A stretch of 55,511 nucleotides of DNA, from IMG/VR virus record IMGVR_UViG_3300031673_016559, positions 1-55,511 of that record; one strand, given 5' to 3'. Each line of letters begins with the position of its first letter. Positions within the stretch are counted from its first letter, which is position 1. The notes below the pieces were generated by a model. It was not told where the DNA came from, made no database searches, and was given only the letters and a program-made list of their open reading frames with translations. Shown here piece after piece: positions 8,161-17,097 of this stretch. The translations under genes and the position numbers were made by a program. The stretch is from a virus.

Positions 8161-11139
8161 CTATGCGGCCTGCTGCAGCGGGTAGCCCCTGCCGACGGTG
8201 GTAGAGCGTTGGTAGACTCTGGCGTAAATGATGTTGCCCGGCGTCAGGCCGTCCGCGGTTTGCTGCGCCGCGGTGTACGAAGCCGTCGGCGTCGAGCAAG
8301 CGATGGTGCGCACCACGGTCGAATAGCTGCTGCTGCTGAAAATATCAATCTCGTAGGATTCGGTGTCCTCGCCGAGCGGCACATTGATGCCCAGGGGGCC
8401 GATCATGCGAACCGCCAGGCGCGTGCGCCGCTGCCATTCGAATACGACGTTGTTCGCAGCGTCGCGCCCCGCCTTGAAAAGAATCGGCGAAAACGGTTTC
8501 AAGCCAATCGCGGTGTCGGTGAAGCTGACCGCAGCCGCGCTGCTCAAAGGCTCACCGAGGGTGACCCCTTTGTAATATCGAGAGAGTCCGAGGTCGGTGT
8601 TGAGCATGGGCACCCGGCGCAGACCGGCGGCGCGCAACAGCACGCACCGTTCGCTTGCGACGTGGCCGGTCATGGCCCACTCCGTTCCACGGCCGCCGCG
8701 CAGCAGACCGCTCAAGACGTAGACCCCGGGCGCCGTGATGGTCGCCGTGCGAAACTGGATCATTTCAGATCCGACCAGCATGGCGTTGATCGCGAGGTCA
8801 TGCAGTACGTTGTCGCGCGTGTCGCTCGCCAGCGATCCCAGGCCCACATCGACCGTGACGGTGCTCATTTCGTCGAACATCCGCCCGCGCGTCCAATCTC
8901 CGAGCGTGGTGGTGCACACGCCGAACACCGCGCTTTCCATCACGGTCGCTTTGCGCACGTAGGTCACATCGTCGACGCTGTTGAAAACCGCCGAGCCCGG
9001 ATACAAGGCGGAATCGCCCTTGGTCGCGACGTAAAATCCGGCGTCGTTGTCCGAGTCCTGCAGGATCGGAACGTCCATCAGCGCCATCAGCGTGCCCGCG
9101 ACTGGGACGACCACCGTGCTGGAAGCGTAGTCGGCGCTGGTGATGCCCGTTTCGACAAGCGCCGATGCGTCGTCGAGCACCGCGTCGAAGGTGAGCAGCG
9201 GATAGGCGTCGGTCTTTTTGACCAGGCGCGCTCGGAACATCGCGCCATCCTTGCCCGTGAGCGTCACCACGTCCGTCGGCTCGAGCCGGCAATAATCCCC
9301 GAGTACCTGGATGGTGCTGCTCAATACGCTCGTGGCCGTGTCGAGCAGGATGGTGTCGGCAATGGCCTTGGCCTCGCCTGGCGACATTCCGAGGGCCATC
9401 GAAAGCGCGTTGAGCGTTCCGTCCGCCGCGCTAATCAGGCGGTCGCTGTATTGCGTGTCGGGCTGGTAGTCGTTGTCGATGTTGATGTAGGTGAGCGCCA
9501 CCTGGGCGGGAACCTCAAGCTCATTCGCCTGCAGCAGCGCGAGCGGTTCTGGCGAGTCCGTTCCCTTGGTCGCGCCAAGATCGAGATACGGAATGGCGGC
9601 GACGGAAGCGCCGCCGCGCGGACGGAAATAAATCTTGTCGCTCACCGTCATTTCGAAAAAATACGCGGACTCAAGCAGCTCGATGACGGAGCGCATATTG
9701 ACGATCTGCGATACCGCCATGCACCGCACCGGGCGCGTGATCGACGCAAGCGCGCTCGCGTCGAAATGCGAAGTGTCAAGGCCCGCGCGCTTGCAAAGGT
9801 CGGTCACGACGGACTGCACAGAGGGCGGCCCCTTGACCACCGTGGCGCCGCCCCGCATCCATGGACCATATCCAGCCGGCGGCGTGTAATTGAAGTGCGC
9901 CGGATCTGTTATCAGCACGCACCCCGAGCCGTATTTCCAATTCTGAACCATGCCCGCGGGGCCCCACTCGCCAGCAGGGATGCCGGTGTAGGCGATGCCC
10001 TGGTCAACGCCATTTATCCAGATGCCGAGCGTTCTCGCATCGAGGTCGAGCAGCAGGCTAACCCTGCACCCTTGGAAATAGGTGTAGGCAGACCAATACT
10101 CGGCCACGTTGTTGTGGAGCTTGTATGCGCCCCCGTAATAGCCGCCGCCCCAGGTGGGGTAAAAACCATATGAATCGGCGGTCTTTCCGAGTACCCCGTT
10201 CCCCGCATAATCGTGCGGGTTCCAGTTTGGGTTGCAGATGCCCATGCCGCCCGGGTTGTCGAACAGCGCAAATTCGCAATAGTATTTCCCGGACGATTTG
10301 AAAAGGTTGGGCGCTGCCGAAAACCACTCGTAGGTGACCCACGCCTCGGTGATGTATAGGCAGTCATTCGCTTCTGCCCAAGCCGGTTGAGGTCCTTCCA
10401 ATCCGCCCGGCCAATAAAAATAGCCCTGAGTGGGATCGAGCTTCGTAGGATCGAAGGTGGCGAACCCGCTGCCGTAGACGCTGCCATCGGTAACCACTTC
10501 GAACGTGAGGTTCGGAACCTGGCCGCTTTGTCCGAGCTGCAGTCCCTCGATGAATACGTACCCGCGTCCGCGATATGCCGGCGCCGCGCCGATGCCGACA
10601 GCGGCCTCATAGGTCGGATCTGGAAGCTGATCGTCTGCGCCGGTGTAGACGGTCAAGCGAGCCCATTGCGAAGTCGCGATGCTCGCCGCCAGGCTGCCGT
10701 CCGAGGCAGCAGCGTCCGCCGTGTAAATCAGCGCGCCGTTCAGCCAGATGCGGGCCACCCCGATAATCGGGTTGTCCGCGAGGCCGATCAGCATATCCAT
10801 GTTGTAGGTAATAGTGGACGAGGTCGTGTCCACTCCACCCCCGCCACCCTTGCCGCCAGAGTGCGTCGTCGTCGTGGTGGTGACGGGCCTGCGGTCGGTG
10901 TTCCACCACACTTGCCCGGCGACCGTCGCCGCGCCGCGAATATACGGAATGGCTTGACCATAGGCCGTGCCGGTGACGGTCAAGTCCATCAGCGACTGCT
11001 GCGAACCGTTGACTTTTGTAGCCGGCGCCATGGAGCCGCCCAGGGCCGAGCCAAGCGACCATCCGATTAGCGCGCCCTGCGGCCCGCCGATCCAAAACCC
11101 GAGCGCAGCACCCGCAGCAGATATGACGAGCTGTGCCAT
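8161..11139 (-). CDS. Tail tip attachment / hub protein (TipJ / GTA ORF15-like) with inserted SPRY-like domain
   Basis: A 992-residue protein. The N-terminus has a Gly-rich hydrophobic helix (about 1-35), then the conserved hub start (L-T-V-T-G-T-A-Y-G-Q-A-I-P). Typical features follow: V-A-R-I-W-L-N-G and A-Y-R-G-R-G-Y-V-F-I-E. Residues about 230-425 are a beta-rich insert resembling SPRY/lectin domains (K-Y-Y-C-E-F, S-Y-G-F-Y). The Phage-tail_3-like core and fibronectin-like C-terminal region come after. The order DUF2460, DUF2163, NlpC/P60 then this gene matches gene transfer agents and lambda-like tails, where the protein forms the central tip and contacts the host. The start codon directly abuts the upstream stop (TAA-ATG). 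Confidence 0.85.
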   Translation of the reverse strand: MAQLVISAAGAALGFWIGGPQGALIGWSLGSALGGSMAPATKVNGSQQSLMDLTVTGTAYGQAIPYIRGAATVAGQVWWNTDRRPVTTTTTTHSGGKGGGGGVDTTSSTITYNMDMLIGLADNPIIGVARIWLNGALIYTADAAASDGSLAASIATSQWARLTVYTGADDQLPDPTYEAAVGIGAAPAYRGRGYVFIEGLQLGQSGQVPNLTFEVVTDGSVYGSGFATFDPTKLDPTQGYFYWPGGLEGPQPAWAEANDCLYITEAWVTYEWFSAAPNLFKSSGKYYCEFALFDNPGGMGICNPNWNPHDYAGNGVLGKTADSYGFYPTWGGGYYGGAYKLHNNVAEYWSAYTYFQGCRVSLLLDLDARTLGIWINGVDQGIAYTGIPAGEWGPAGMVQNWKYGSGCVLITDPAHFNYTPPAGYGPWMRGGATVVKGPPSVQSVVTDLCKRAGLDTSHFDASALASITRPVRCMAVSQIVNMRSVIELLESAYFFEMTVSDKIYFRPRGGASVAAIPYLDLGATKGTDSPEPLALLQANELEVPAQVALTYINIDNDYQPDTQYSDRLISAADGTLNALSMALGMSPGEAKAIADTILLDTATSVLSSTIQVLGDYCRLEPTDVVTLTGKDGAMFRARLVKKTDAYPLLTFDAVLDDASALVETGITSADYASSTVVVPVAGTLMALMDVPILQDSDNDAGFYVATKGDSALYPGSAVFNSVDDVTYVRKATVMESAVFGVCTTTLGDWTRGRMFDEMSTVTVDVGLGSLASDTRDNVLHDLAINAMLVGSEMIQFRTATITAPGVYVLSGLLRGGRGTEWAMTGHVASERCVLLRAAGLRRVPMLNTDLGLSRYYKGVTLGEPLSSAAAVSFTDTAIGLKPFSPILFKAGRDAANNVVFEWQRRTRLAVRMIGPLGINVPLGEDTESYEIDIFSSSSYSTVVRTIACSTPTASYTAAQQTADGLTPGNIIYARVYQRSTTVGRGYPLQQAA

Positions 11140-11586
11140 TTAGGGGGAAATTCCACGGAGAGAAAAGGCTGCGGAAAAACGCATCACTCGGCTGAACATC
11201 AGCCGCGTTTCGATCACGCGCGGCGGGCGTGCGGTGGCGGCTGCATGGATGATCGAGAGCGCGCCCGCATACGGGTAGTCACCCAGGAGTGCAAGATGCT
11301 GCGGGTCCTCGTCCGTTATGAGCAGCACCACATCGCCCGGCACCATCTTGTCTCGCGGGATTGGGTTCATGTATTGGGCGCACCACGCCATCATGCTTTT
11401 GCCGTCCGGCAACTGCGAGTAGGCCACCGTGTCGAAATCAGGCGCGACCAGGTGAAGTGCGCGGGCAACGCACACCAGCACGCCGGCGCAATCCAAGCCG
11501 ACGCCTGGGAGTCGCCCCATGTGCTGAAACGGGGTGCCGATGTACGTGCGCGCCACGTTCACGGCATCGACTCGGTTGGCGCTCAT
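11140..11586 (-). CDS. NlpC/P60-family tail assembly peptidase
   Basis: A 148-residue single-domain protein. The probable catalytic Cys33 lies in G-L-D-C-A-G and the probable His97 in P-Q-H-L-A-L, the usual NlpC/P60 order. Homologues (lambda gpK C-domain, gene-transfer-agent ORF14) sit at the tail tip and hydrolyse cell-wall peptides during assembly or DNA entry. The gene overlaps the DUF2163-like gene by 4 bp and abuts the hub gene, as in related tails. Confidence 0.85.
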   Translation of the reverse strand: MSANRVDAVNVARTYIGTPFQHMGRLPGVGLDCAGVLVCVARALHLVAPDFDTVAYSQLPDGKSMMAWCAQYMNPIPRDKMVPGDVVLLITDEDPQHLALLGDYPYAGALSIIHAAATARPPRVIETRLMFSRVMRFSAAFSLRGISP

Positions 11587-12437
11587 GCGACCACCGCGAT
11601 GCTTGGCGGCGCAGTCAGGTCATTCATGCCTTTGCGGTGCGGCTCGCCGACGAAGTTCACGACGTTGCTGAATTTTGTGTGGCAATCCTCGTCAACCCGC
11701 TTCATGCAGCCGGCGACCGCGCGATAGGTGTCGCCCGGCAGAACAGGCAATATAAGCGGGATAGAGAGGGTGAACACTCCACCAGCGAAGGATTTGATTT
11801 TGGCGGACAGGCCGCTGTTATTGCCGCTGGTGAAAGTAACCTGCCCCTCGTTGAACCATTGCGGGGCCTCGGTTCTCGCGGTGTCGGTGAACACCTGCTC
11901 GTTGGTAACGCCCGTGATCGCGCTGGTGTAGGTGAACGCCGTGAGGTCTTTTCTGCAACGAACATCGCCGAGCCGGGCGCGGCAGGTTTTGCTGCTCGCG
12001 TCGCCCACCGACTGCTGCAGGTATTGGCGAAAGTCGCGCAGCTCCGCGGTGACGGAATTGCGCAGCATCGTGAATTCGCCCAAGGTGCCCGAGAGCAGCG
12101 TGTCGATGCCGTCGGTGATGCTCGCCCAGTTATAGCGGAAAATAGTGAAGGCGGCGTTGCGCCACTTGCCGCCGAGAATGTCAGCGGTGGTGAATACCGA
12201 TCCGTCGTGCAAGGTGGTGAGCTGCAAATTTCCCACCGCTCCGTTGGCCGCGATCACGATGTCGCTCGCGGCGAGGCCCGGCTTCGCGAGATAGGTCACT
12301 CCACCCACCAGGTCGTCGATGTCGTGCGTCGTGAACGCGAACACCGCGCCGTCCGCGCGGGTGATTTTCAGGGCGGTTGCGAGGGTGGTGTCGCGCGTCG
12401 CGATGTGCGCTGCGAGCGCGCTTGGCAGCGTTTTCAT
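11583..12437 (-). CDS. DUF2163/BR0599-like minor tail protein (gpL / GTA ORF13-like)
   Basis: A 284-residue protein. It has an N-terminal DUF2163-like region (F-T-T-H-D, D-D-L) and a C-terminal BR0599-like region (C-M-K-R-V-D-E-D-C-H-T-K-F). Four cysteines occur as C152-x8-C161 and C244-x7-C252. In lambda gpL, four cysteines with nearly the same spacing bind a [4Fe-4S] cluster, so a cluster is likely here. It is a tail-tip component between the DUF2460 protein and the NlpC/P60 peptidase, with 4-bp overlaps on both sides. Confidence 0.85.
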   Translation of the reverse strand: MKTLPSALAAHIATRDTTLATALKITRADGAVFAFTTHDIDDLVGGVTYLAKPGLAASDIVIAANGAVGNLQLTTLHDGSVFTTADILGGKWRNAAFTIFRYNWASITDGIDTLLSGTLGEFTMLRNSVTAELRDFRQYLQQSVGDASSKTCRARLGDVRCRKDLTAFTYTSAITGVTNEQVFTDTARTEAPQWFNEGQVTFTSGNNSGLSAKIKSFAGGVFTLSIPLILPVLPGDTYRAVAGCMKRVDEDCHTKFSNVVNFVGEPHRKGMNDLTAPPSIAVVA

Positions 12438-13009
12438 AGCCGCAGCTCGGTGATGGCGATGGAAGTCCAGTCATACAGCTCGAAGCTGATCCATTGCGGC
12501 ATCATCTGGTCGATGTCGAAGCGAACGGGAAAATCGAATTCACCCGTCCAGCTCGTCGGAGCGCCGCCAGACCCCGTCACAATGCCGGTGGTGTAGTCCA
12601 GCGAGTAAGTCCCGCCGCCGGCCAGGACCACGGTGCCGACAACCGGCTTGGAGATTTTGCGAAAGGTGTTGAGCGCGGCGAAGGTGTATTTTTTGTAGAG
12701 CTGCCAGTGGGTGCCGTCGATGGCAACAATCGAGCCCTCGCCCTCGCCAGCCTGGTAGTCGTTGAAATTTTTGAACCGGAATCCGTTGTGCATCCCGGCG
12801 ACGCCGTGAAAGAAAGCCAGCAGGTCGTCCAGCTCGGCCTGGTTGCGCACGCCCTGAATCACGTTGCCCTGGTAGAGCGGCATCGACCAGTTCTGGTTAT
12901 TGACTTCGAACCCGCCAGCGTTGCGCGCGATGCTGGTGGAATAACCCGGGCCGAATTGCGACCCGGCTCCGATGGACTCCGGGAAGCGCGGCGTTTCGAT
13001 AAAGGCCAT
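12434..13009 (-). CDS. DUF2460-family distal tail protein (GTA ORF12-like)
   Basis: A 191-residue protein with the family's hallmarks: F-P-E-x-I-G-A-G-S-Q-F-G-P near the start, then G-M-H-N-G-F-R-F-K-N-F-N-D-Y, and a C-terminal S-I-A-I-T-E-L-R-L strand. DUF2460 proteins form the distal tail or hub ring between the tape measure tube and the tip in gene-transfer-agent-type tails. The ATG overlaps the tape measure stop codon (TGATG). Confidence 0.9.
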   Translation of the reverse strand: MAFIETPRFPESIGAGSQFGPGYSTSIARNAGGFEVNNQNWSMPLYQGNVIQGVRNQAELDDLLAFFHGVAGMHNGFRFKNFNDYQAGEGEGSIVAIDGTHWQLYKKYTFAALNTFRKISKPVVGTVVLAGGGTYSLDYTTGIVTGSGGAPTSWTGEFDFPVRFDIDQMMPQWISFELYDWTSIAITELRL

Positions 13010-15597
13010 CAGTTGTTCCTCGCCATTGCGCGCTGCACGCCGAGGCCCGCAGCCGCCGCGATCTGCGCCTGCGAGCGCGTATCGGTCTGGCCGCTAATGG
13101 TGAACACGTTGGTCACGGTCACCGCGCCGCCCATGGAGCTGTTGGGAATGATGTTGCCGGAGGTCGAGGGCACGAACATTTCCGGCCCCTGCTCGCCGAC
13201 CACGTAGGGACTGCCCGCGGACACCGGGCCGCCGCCCGCGGCAAAGGCCAGCTCCGCAACCGGCGCCGCCGCCTGGGTGCTCGGCCCGAGAATGTTGCCG
13301 AGCCAGGACATTGCGCCGCCGAGGTTGCTTGCCATCGGGCCGGTAATTTGCTGGCGGATCTGGATGCGAACGATGTCCGCGATCAACGAGTCGGCGAACG
13401 TCTTGAAATTGAGCTTGCCGGTCGTGACGAAGGTGACGAGCGCATCCTCCATGTTCTTGAAGGCGTCGGTGAAAGCGGTTTTCGCCATTGCCGCGGCGTT
13501 GGTGGCGGAGTCGAGGTAGTCGCCGATGGCGTTTTTTGCGCCGTATTCGAACGTCCTATTCACCGTCGAGGCCGACGTCGCTATGTCGTCGAGGCTTTGC
13601 CTGAGAGCTACCGCGCGCTGCCTCTGAGCGTCGGTCATTGCCGACTTGTCGATCAAGTTCAGCGCGTCCAGTTCAACCTGCATCTGCGGCAGGAAACTCT
13701 GGCGCAGCAGCAATATCCGCTGCCTGCTCTCGTACTCGCTGATGAGTCCCTGGTTCGCTTGGAGGGTGATCGCCTTTTCCTGATTGCCGAGATCGGTCTG
13801 CGACCGGCCGAACGCGGTGGTGATATCCGTGAGCTTCGCGGTGATGAGGCCGGTTCGGATGAGGTCGTTGGCGATCGCCAGGCCCGCCGCGTCGGCGTTG
13901 ACCGTCATGCTTTTGAGCTTGTCGGTCCATTGCTTGTCCAGGCCGATCACGTAGGCTTCGGTCGCCCTGCCTTGTAAAGTGAGGAGCTGCTCCTCATCCG
14001 ATTTGCGTTCGAGCGTGTATTTGCGCCAGGCGTCGGTGTAATCCAGAACGGTCTTGGCGCCGATGCGGCCCTCATCCTCTTGCGCCTTGTTCAGCTCACC
14101 CTGCAGGGTGACGAGCTTCGCCATCGCGGTGTATCTGGCCGCGGGGTTGGCGGCTGAGCTGACCGCTTTTTGCTCCGCGGTTATCGAGGCTTGGATGCCG
14201 GCGATTTTCAGGTCGGCGTCCTTGCGTTCCAGCACTTCGCGCTGCGCGTAAAAGTCCTGATAGCTGATCAAGTTGTGCGCTAGCGCCTGGTCGAGCAAAA
14301 GCGTCTGGCTCGCGATGGCCTCCGACTGCACCTTGGCAAGCGCGTCCTGCTGCGCCTTGACCAATGCCGCTAGAGCGGAGGCGTTCTTTCCCGCCTGCGC
14401 GCCACCGGTTGCGTCGAAGTTCAGTTGCGGCTTGACGATGGGCTGGCCGAATTGGTCGACCGGGCCTGACCACGGGCCGGTCGCGTTCCCCTGCTCTGCC
14501 TTGCGCGCGGCGATCTGCTTTTGCATCGCGAGCTCAAACGAGTTGCCCTGCGCGTTCCAGAGCTTGTCGTACTTGACCCCGGCGTCCTCGAGGATCGCGT
14601 TGCGCTCGGCGAGCGCCGTCTTGAATTCTGTGAGCGGGTTCCGGCCGCCGATCACCGCACCGGCGAGCGCGCCCGGATTTGATAACTGTGCCGCTTTAGA
14701 GGCGACGGTGATGTCCGCCCAAACCACCTTGAAGCTGCTGGTGACTGCGGAGATCAGGTTCGGGATGGTCTTGAGCACGTCGATCAGGCGCGCGAGGCCC
14801 ATCATACCGGCGTCTGCCCAATCCTCGATTGAGTGGTCGGCGGCGAGGCCCTTCACGTGATTGCCGAGCGAGTCGGTTTCCGTCGCCCCGGCGATCAGCG
14901 CCTTCACGAACGACTCCATGCTCGGGAGCAGCGCCGTGACCACGGTGTTCCACAGGATCGTTTCCTGCTGTCCGAGCAAAGCCACTTGCAGCGCGTATTC
15001 CTTGGCCGCTGCTGCCTGTGCCGCGGTTGCCGTCGCTTGGACAGGGCCGAGCTCCACCATCGCGTTCATGGCCGGGAGCTGTTCGGCGCCCGCCTTGCCC
15101 ATCAACGCGACCGCGATGGCGGTCTTGCCAGCGCCATCGGCATAGCCGTATAGCTTCTGCGCGATCTCGCCGTAGAGCACCGCTGGTTCTTTGAGGTTGC
15201 CCTCCGCATCCTTGGCCGAGAGTCCGAGTTTTAAGAGTGCCTGCGACGCGGGTGCCGCGACGTTGCCCGCAGCGGCTTCCGCCTTGCTCAATTTCACGAG
15301 CGCGCCGGTTACGCTGTCGAGATTGCCGCCGGATACTCCGGCGTAGAATTGCAACTGCGAAATCGCCTCGACGCTGGCGCCGGTTTTCTCCGAGGACATC
15401 CGCAGCTTGTCCATGCCGTCGGCGACCGAGTTGATCTTGTCGAGCAGCATCGTCGCGGAAAAACCGACACCGATCGCGCCGAGCATGGACTCGATGCTTT
15501 TCACGGTGTCGCCGACGATGCCCTTCGCCTTGCCCATATCGGTCGTGAGCTGCGCCATGTTGGCGAGCATCTGGATTTCGAGCGTGCCAGCGATCAT
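13009..15597 (-). CDS. Phage tail tape measure protein
   Basis: An 862-residue protein with an AAGGGG site and a 4-bp overlap with the chaperone extension. Residues 1-250 resemble prophage tail-length domains (G-V-S-G-G-N-L-D, alternating helices). A long helical region of Ala/Gln/Glu coiled coils follows (about 380-680). The last 150 residues match the lambda-type tape measure C-terminus (G-E-Q-G-P-E-M-F-V-P). Length sets the tail: 862 residues at about 1.5 angstrom per residue would give roughly 120-130 nm. It is encoded immediately after the frameshifted tail assembly chaperone, the usual order. Confidence 0.93.
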   Translation of the reverse strand: MIAGTLEIQMLANMAQLTTDMGKAKGIVGDTVKSIESMLGAIGVGFSATMLLDKINSVADGMDKLRMSSEKTGASVEAISQLQFYAGVSGGNLDSVTGALVKLSKAEAAAGNVAAPASQALLKLGLSAKDAEGNLKEPAVLYGEIAQKLYGYADGAGKTAIAVALMGKAGAEQLPAMNAMVELGPVQATATAAQAAAAKEYALQVALLGQQETILWNTVVTALLPSMESFVKALIAGATETDSLGNHVKGLAADHSIEDWADAGMMGLARLIDVLKTIPNLISAVTSSFKVVWADITVASKAAQLSNPGALAGAVIGGRNPLTEFKTALAERNAILEDAGVKYDKLWNAQGNSFELAMQKQIAARKAEQGNATGPWSGPVDQFGQPIVKPQLNFDATGGAQAGKNASALAALVKAQQDALAKVQSEAIASQTLLLDQALAHNLISYQDFYAQREVLERKDADLKIAGIQASITAEQKAVSSAANPAARYTAMAKLVTLQGELNKAQEDEGRIGAKTVLDYTDAWRKYTLERKSDEEQLLTLQGRATEAYVIGLDKQWTDKLKSMTVNADAAGLAIANDLIRTGLITAKLTDITTAFGRSQTDLGNQEKAITLQANQGLISEYESRQRILLLRQSFLPQMQVELDALNLIDKSAMTDAQRQRAVALRQSLDDIATSASTVNRTFEYGAKNAIGDYLDSATNAAAMAKTAFTDAFKNMEDALVTFVTTGKLNFKTFADSLIADIVRIQIRQQITGPMASNLGGAMSWLGNILGPSTQAAAPVAELAFAAGGGPVSAGSPYVVGEQGPEMFVPSTSGNIIPNSSMGGAVTVTNVFTISGQTDTRSQAQIAAAAGLGVQRAMARNN

Positions 15598-16079
15598 TTT
15601 TTACCCCTTGCGGCCATTGCACGAATCGACTGAAGCATCCTGTCTGCGACCGAGGAAAGATCGGCCACGCTTGGGGCGGAGTTCCATGGAGGCGCGCAAC
15701 TTGGCTTTTCCGCGTCGCGCATTTCGACGATGTAGTCCATGGACAGTTGCCTTAAAATCCGCGTTTCCCACGGTTGCAGCCAGACGCCGGTGTTGCTCTG
15801 CCATGCGCGGATTTCCTCATGCGTGAGCGGGCCGAGGCCCATGCCTGCCACCATCGTCGGCCCGATGTCCCACAGGTAGGCCACGAGATAAGCGGCACCG
15901 TCCACGCGGGGCAGCTCGGGCACGTACCCCTCGTCCTTGCGGTCGGCGCGCATCTGTTCGAGGCGCGAACGGCGCGGGGCGGTCGAGCGGTCATTCTTTT
16001 CACGTTCAGGCGAAGTGTTCAGCCAGGCTCGTTGACGCACATGGACGGCTAGCTCGTCGTAGAGCCCGACGTAAAATTT
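15594..16079 (-). CDS. Tail assembly chaperone, -1 frameshift extension (T-like)
   Basis: This reading frame has no convincing start of its own: the first usable codon is a GTG near 16040 without a ribosome site. It stays open upstream through the end of the upstream chaperone gene. Slipping back one base at AAATTTT (16073-16079) joins it in frame and continues as K-F-Y-V-G-L-Y-D. The extension then contains P-L-T-H-E-E-I-R-A-W and L-Q-P-W-E-T-R-I-L-R, typical of the C-terminal half of tail assembly chaperones. By analogy with lambda gpG/gpGT the long form would recruit tail tube subunits to the tape measure. It ends in a 4-bp overlap with the tape measure start. Confidence 0.85.
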   Translation of the reverse strand, partial: KFYVGLYDELAVHVRQRAWLNTSPEREKNDRSTAPRRSRLEQMRADRKDEGYVPELPRVDGAAYLVAYLWDIGPTMVAGMGLGPLTHEEIRAWQSNTGVWLQPWETRILRQLSMDYIVEMRDAEKPSCAPPWNSAPSVADLSSVADRMLQSIRAMAARGKK

Positions 16080-16480
16080 GCCGTTTCGTTCATGTAGGTC
16101 ATGACCTGGGTGGCGATGAACGAGAGCCTGGTGTTGGAATAGACCTCATTGAAAAACGCCGCGCCGGTCGCCCCGGTGTCGCTTTCCGCGTTCTCAATTT
16201 CCTTGGTGCACGCCACCAGGAACTCGGTTTGATCCAGCGCCTTTTCCTCTGCGGTCTGATCGGCCTTGCCCTTGCGCTCGCGATGTTTCAACCAGCGCGC
16301 GGCCTTGGCCGACATGGCGTTCGCGTACTGCTTGGACCCCGGCCCGTAGACGTGGACCCGAATGGGCTTCGATAGGTCGGGGGTGCCATCTGCGCCAACC
16401 GCGTACATGGGCTCGTCCGAGGCGTCGCGCAGGTGAACAATTCCGATCTCCTGCATTTCGTATTGTTTGAGGGTTGACAT
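16049..16480 (-). CDS. Tail assembly chaperone (G-like, zero-frame product)
   Basis: A 143-residue protein immediately after the major tail gene and before the tape measure gene. The conserved run (S-A-K-A-A-R-W-L-K-H, then T-E-F-L-V-A-C-T-K-E-I-E) resembles G-like chaperones of the TAC families. The zero-frame product ends about nine codons after the slippery site, so most ribosomes would make this short form. It should coat the tape measure during tail assembly and be absent from the virion. Confidence 0.85.
   Translation of the reverse strand: MSTLKQYEMQEIGIVHLRDASDEPMYAVGADGTPDLSKPIRVHVYGPGSKQYANAMSAKAARWLKHRERKGKADQTAEEKALDQTEFLVACTKEIENAESDTGATGAAFFNEVYSNTRLSFIATQVMTYMNETANFTSGSTTS
16073..16079 (-). 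promoter_or_regulatory. -1 programmed ribosomal frameshift site A AAT TTT
   Basis: On the minus strand the zero-frame codons read AAT TTT preceded by A, a perfect X XXY YYZ heptamer. Slippage gives AAA TTT in the frame of the extension. The extension frame is open on both sides of the site. Confidence 0.85.
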
Positions 16481-16509
16481 TGACGGTTCTCCAAAGGGGT
16501 GAAAGTAAA

Positions 16510-16530
16510 AGCCCGGTACGTGGCCGGGCT
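16510..16530 (-). terminator. Terminator-like hairpin after the major tail gene
   Basis: AGCCCGG and CCGGGCT form a 7-bp stem with a 7-base loop. On the minus strand it is followed by TTTTACTTTC. It sits between the major tail gene and the chaperone gene. Partial read-through here would make abundant tail tube mRNA and less chaperone mRNA. Confidence 0.7.
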
Positions 16531-16538
16531 ATCTTGTT

Positions 16539-17003
16539 TTAGGCCGCCACGACCACCACGGGCTCGCGGTCTAGATCGAGCACGCAGGTCACGCGCTGAA
16601 TGTTGTCCACCGTGCCATCGACGTGGACGAAACTCGTGACCAGCGCCGAGATGTAGTGAACCTCGCCGCTCGGGTAGGTCAGCTTGAAGGCGAGCGGATT
16701 GTTCGTTTCCACCGCCGCGCGCAGCAACGCCTGGCCTGCGTCGCTCGGCACGTTGCCGATCTTGAGCGACATAGTTCCGTAGTCCTTGGAGCCTGGACGC
16801 TTGACCACCACGGCGGTGTCCACCGGAATAAATTTGGTGACCGCCCGCGTCAAGCCGTGGTCGCCGTAATCCTCGACCTCGCCGATGGGGGTGTAGATCA
16901 TGCTGCTCGCGGCGAAGCCCGCAGAGTCGAAGGTCGCGGGAAGAACAGCGGAAACAGCCAGCGTTGCGCCGGCCAATGATTGAACTGTGGTTGGTGCAGT
17001 CAT
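16539..17003 (-). CDS. Major tail (tube) protein
   Basis: A 154-residue protein. The ATG at 17003 has an AAGGA site; the longer open frame upstream overlaps a terminator and is rejected. The sequence is beta-rich (I-Y-T-P-I-G-E-V-E-D-Y-G, then F-K-L-T-Y-P-S-G-E-V-H-Y), as in siphovirus tube proteins that stack as hexamers. It is flanked by terminator-like hairpins on both sides, consistent with a separately controlled, highly expressed structural gene. The order (completion protein, tube, chaperone, tape measure) is diagnostic. Confidence 0.85.
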   Translation of the reverse strand: MTAPTTVQSLAGATLAVSAVLPATFDSAGFAASSMIYTPIGEVEDYGDHGLTRAVTKFIPVDTAVVVKRPGSKDYGTMSLKIGNVPSDAGQALLRAAVETNNPLAFKLTYPSGEVHYISALVTSFVHVDGTVDNIQRVTCVLDLDREPVVVVAA

Positions 17004-17025
17004 GGCATTTCCTTTCAGGTGACGT

Positions 17026-17064
17026 AAAAAAACCCGCCGGCAACATTTGCGGGGCGGGCGGGTT
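17026..17064 (-). terminator. Rho-independent terminator upstream of the tube gene
   Basis: On the minus strand an AACCCGCC/GGCGGGTT stem is followed by seven T. It lies between the tail completion gene stop (17098) and the tube start (17003). It should reduce read-through into the tube gene unless an antiterminator or a separate promoter acts. Confidence 0.8.
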
Positions 17065-17097
17065 GGAGAAACAGGCGTGGCCTGTTCCAGCAATTCG

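Noticed and set aside
8209-10173. 654-codon plus-strand frame opposite the tail hub gene
   Set aside because: His/Arg-rich composition typical of antisense of a GC-rich gene; the minus-strand hub protein has clear family motifs.
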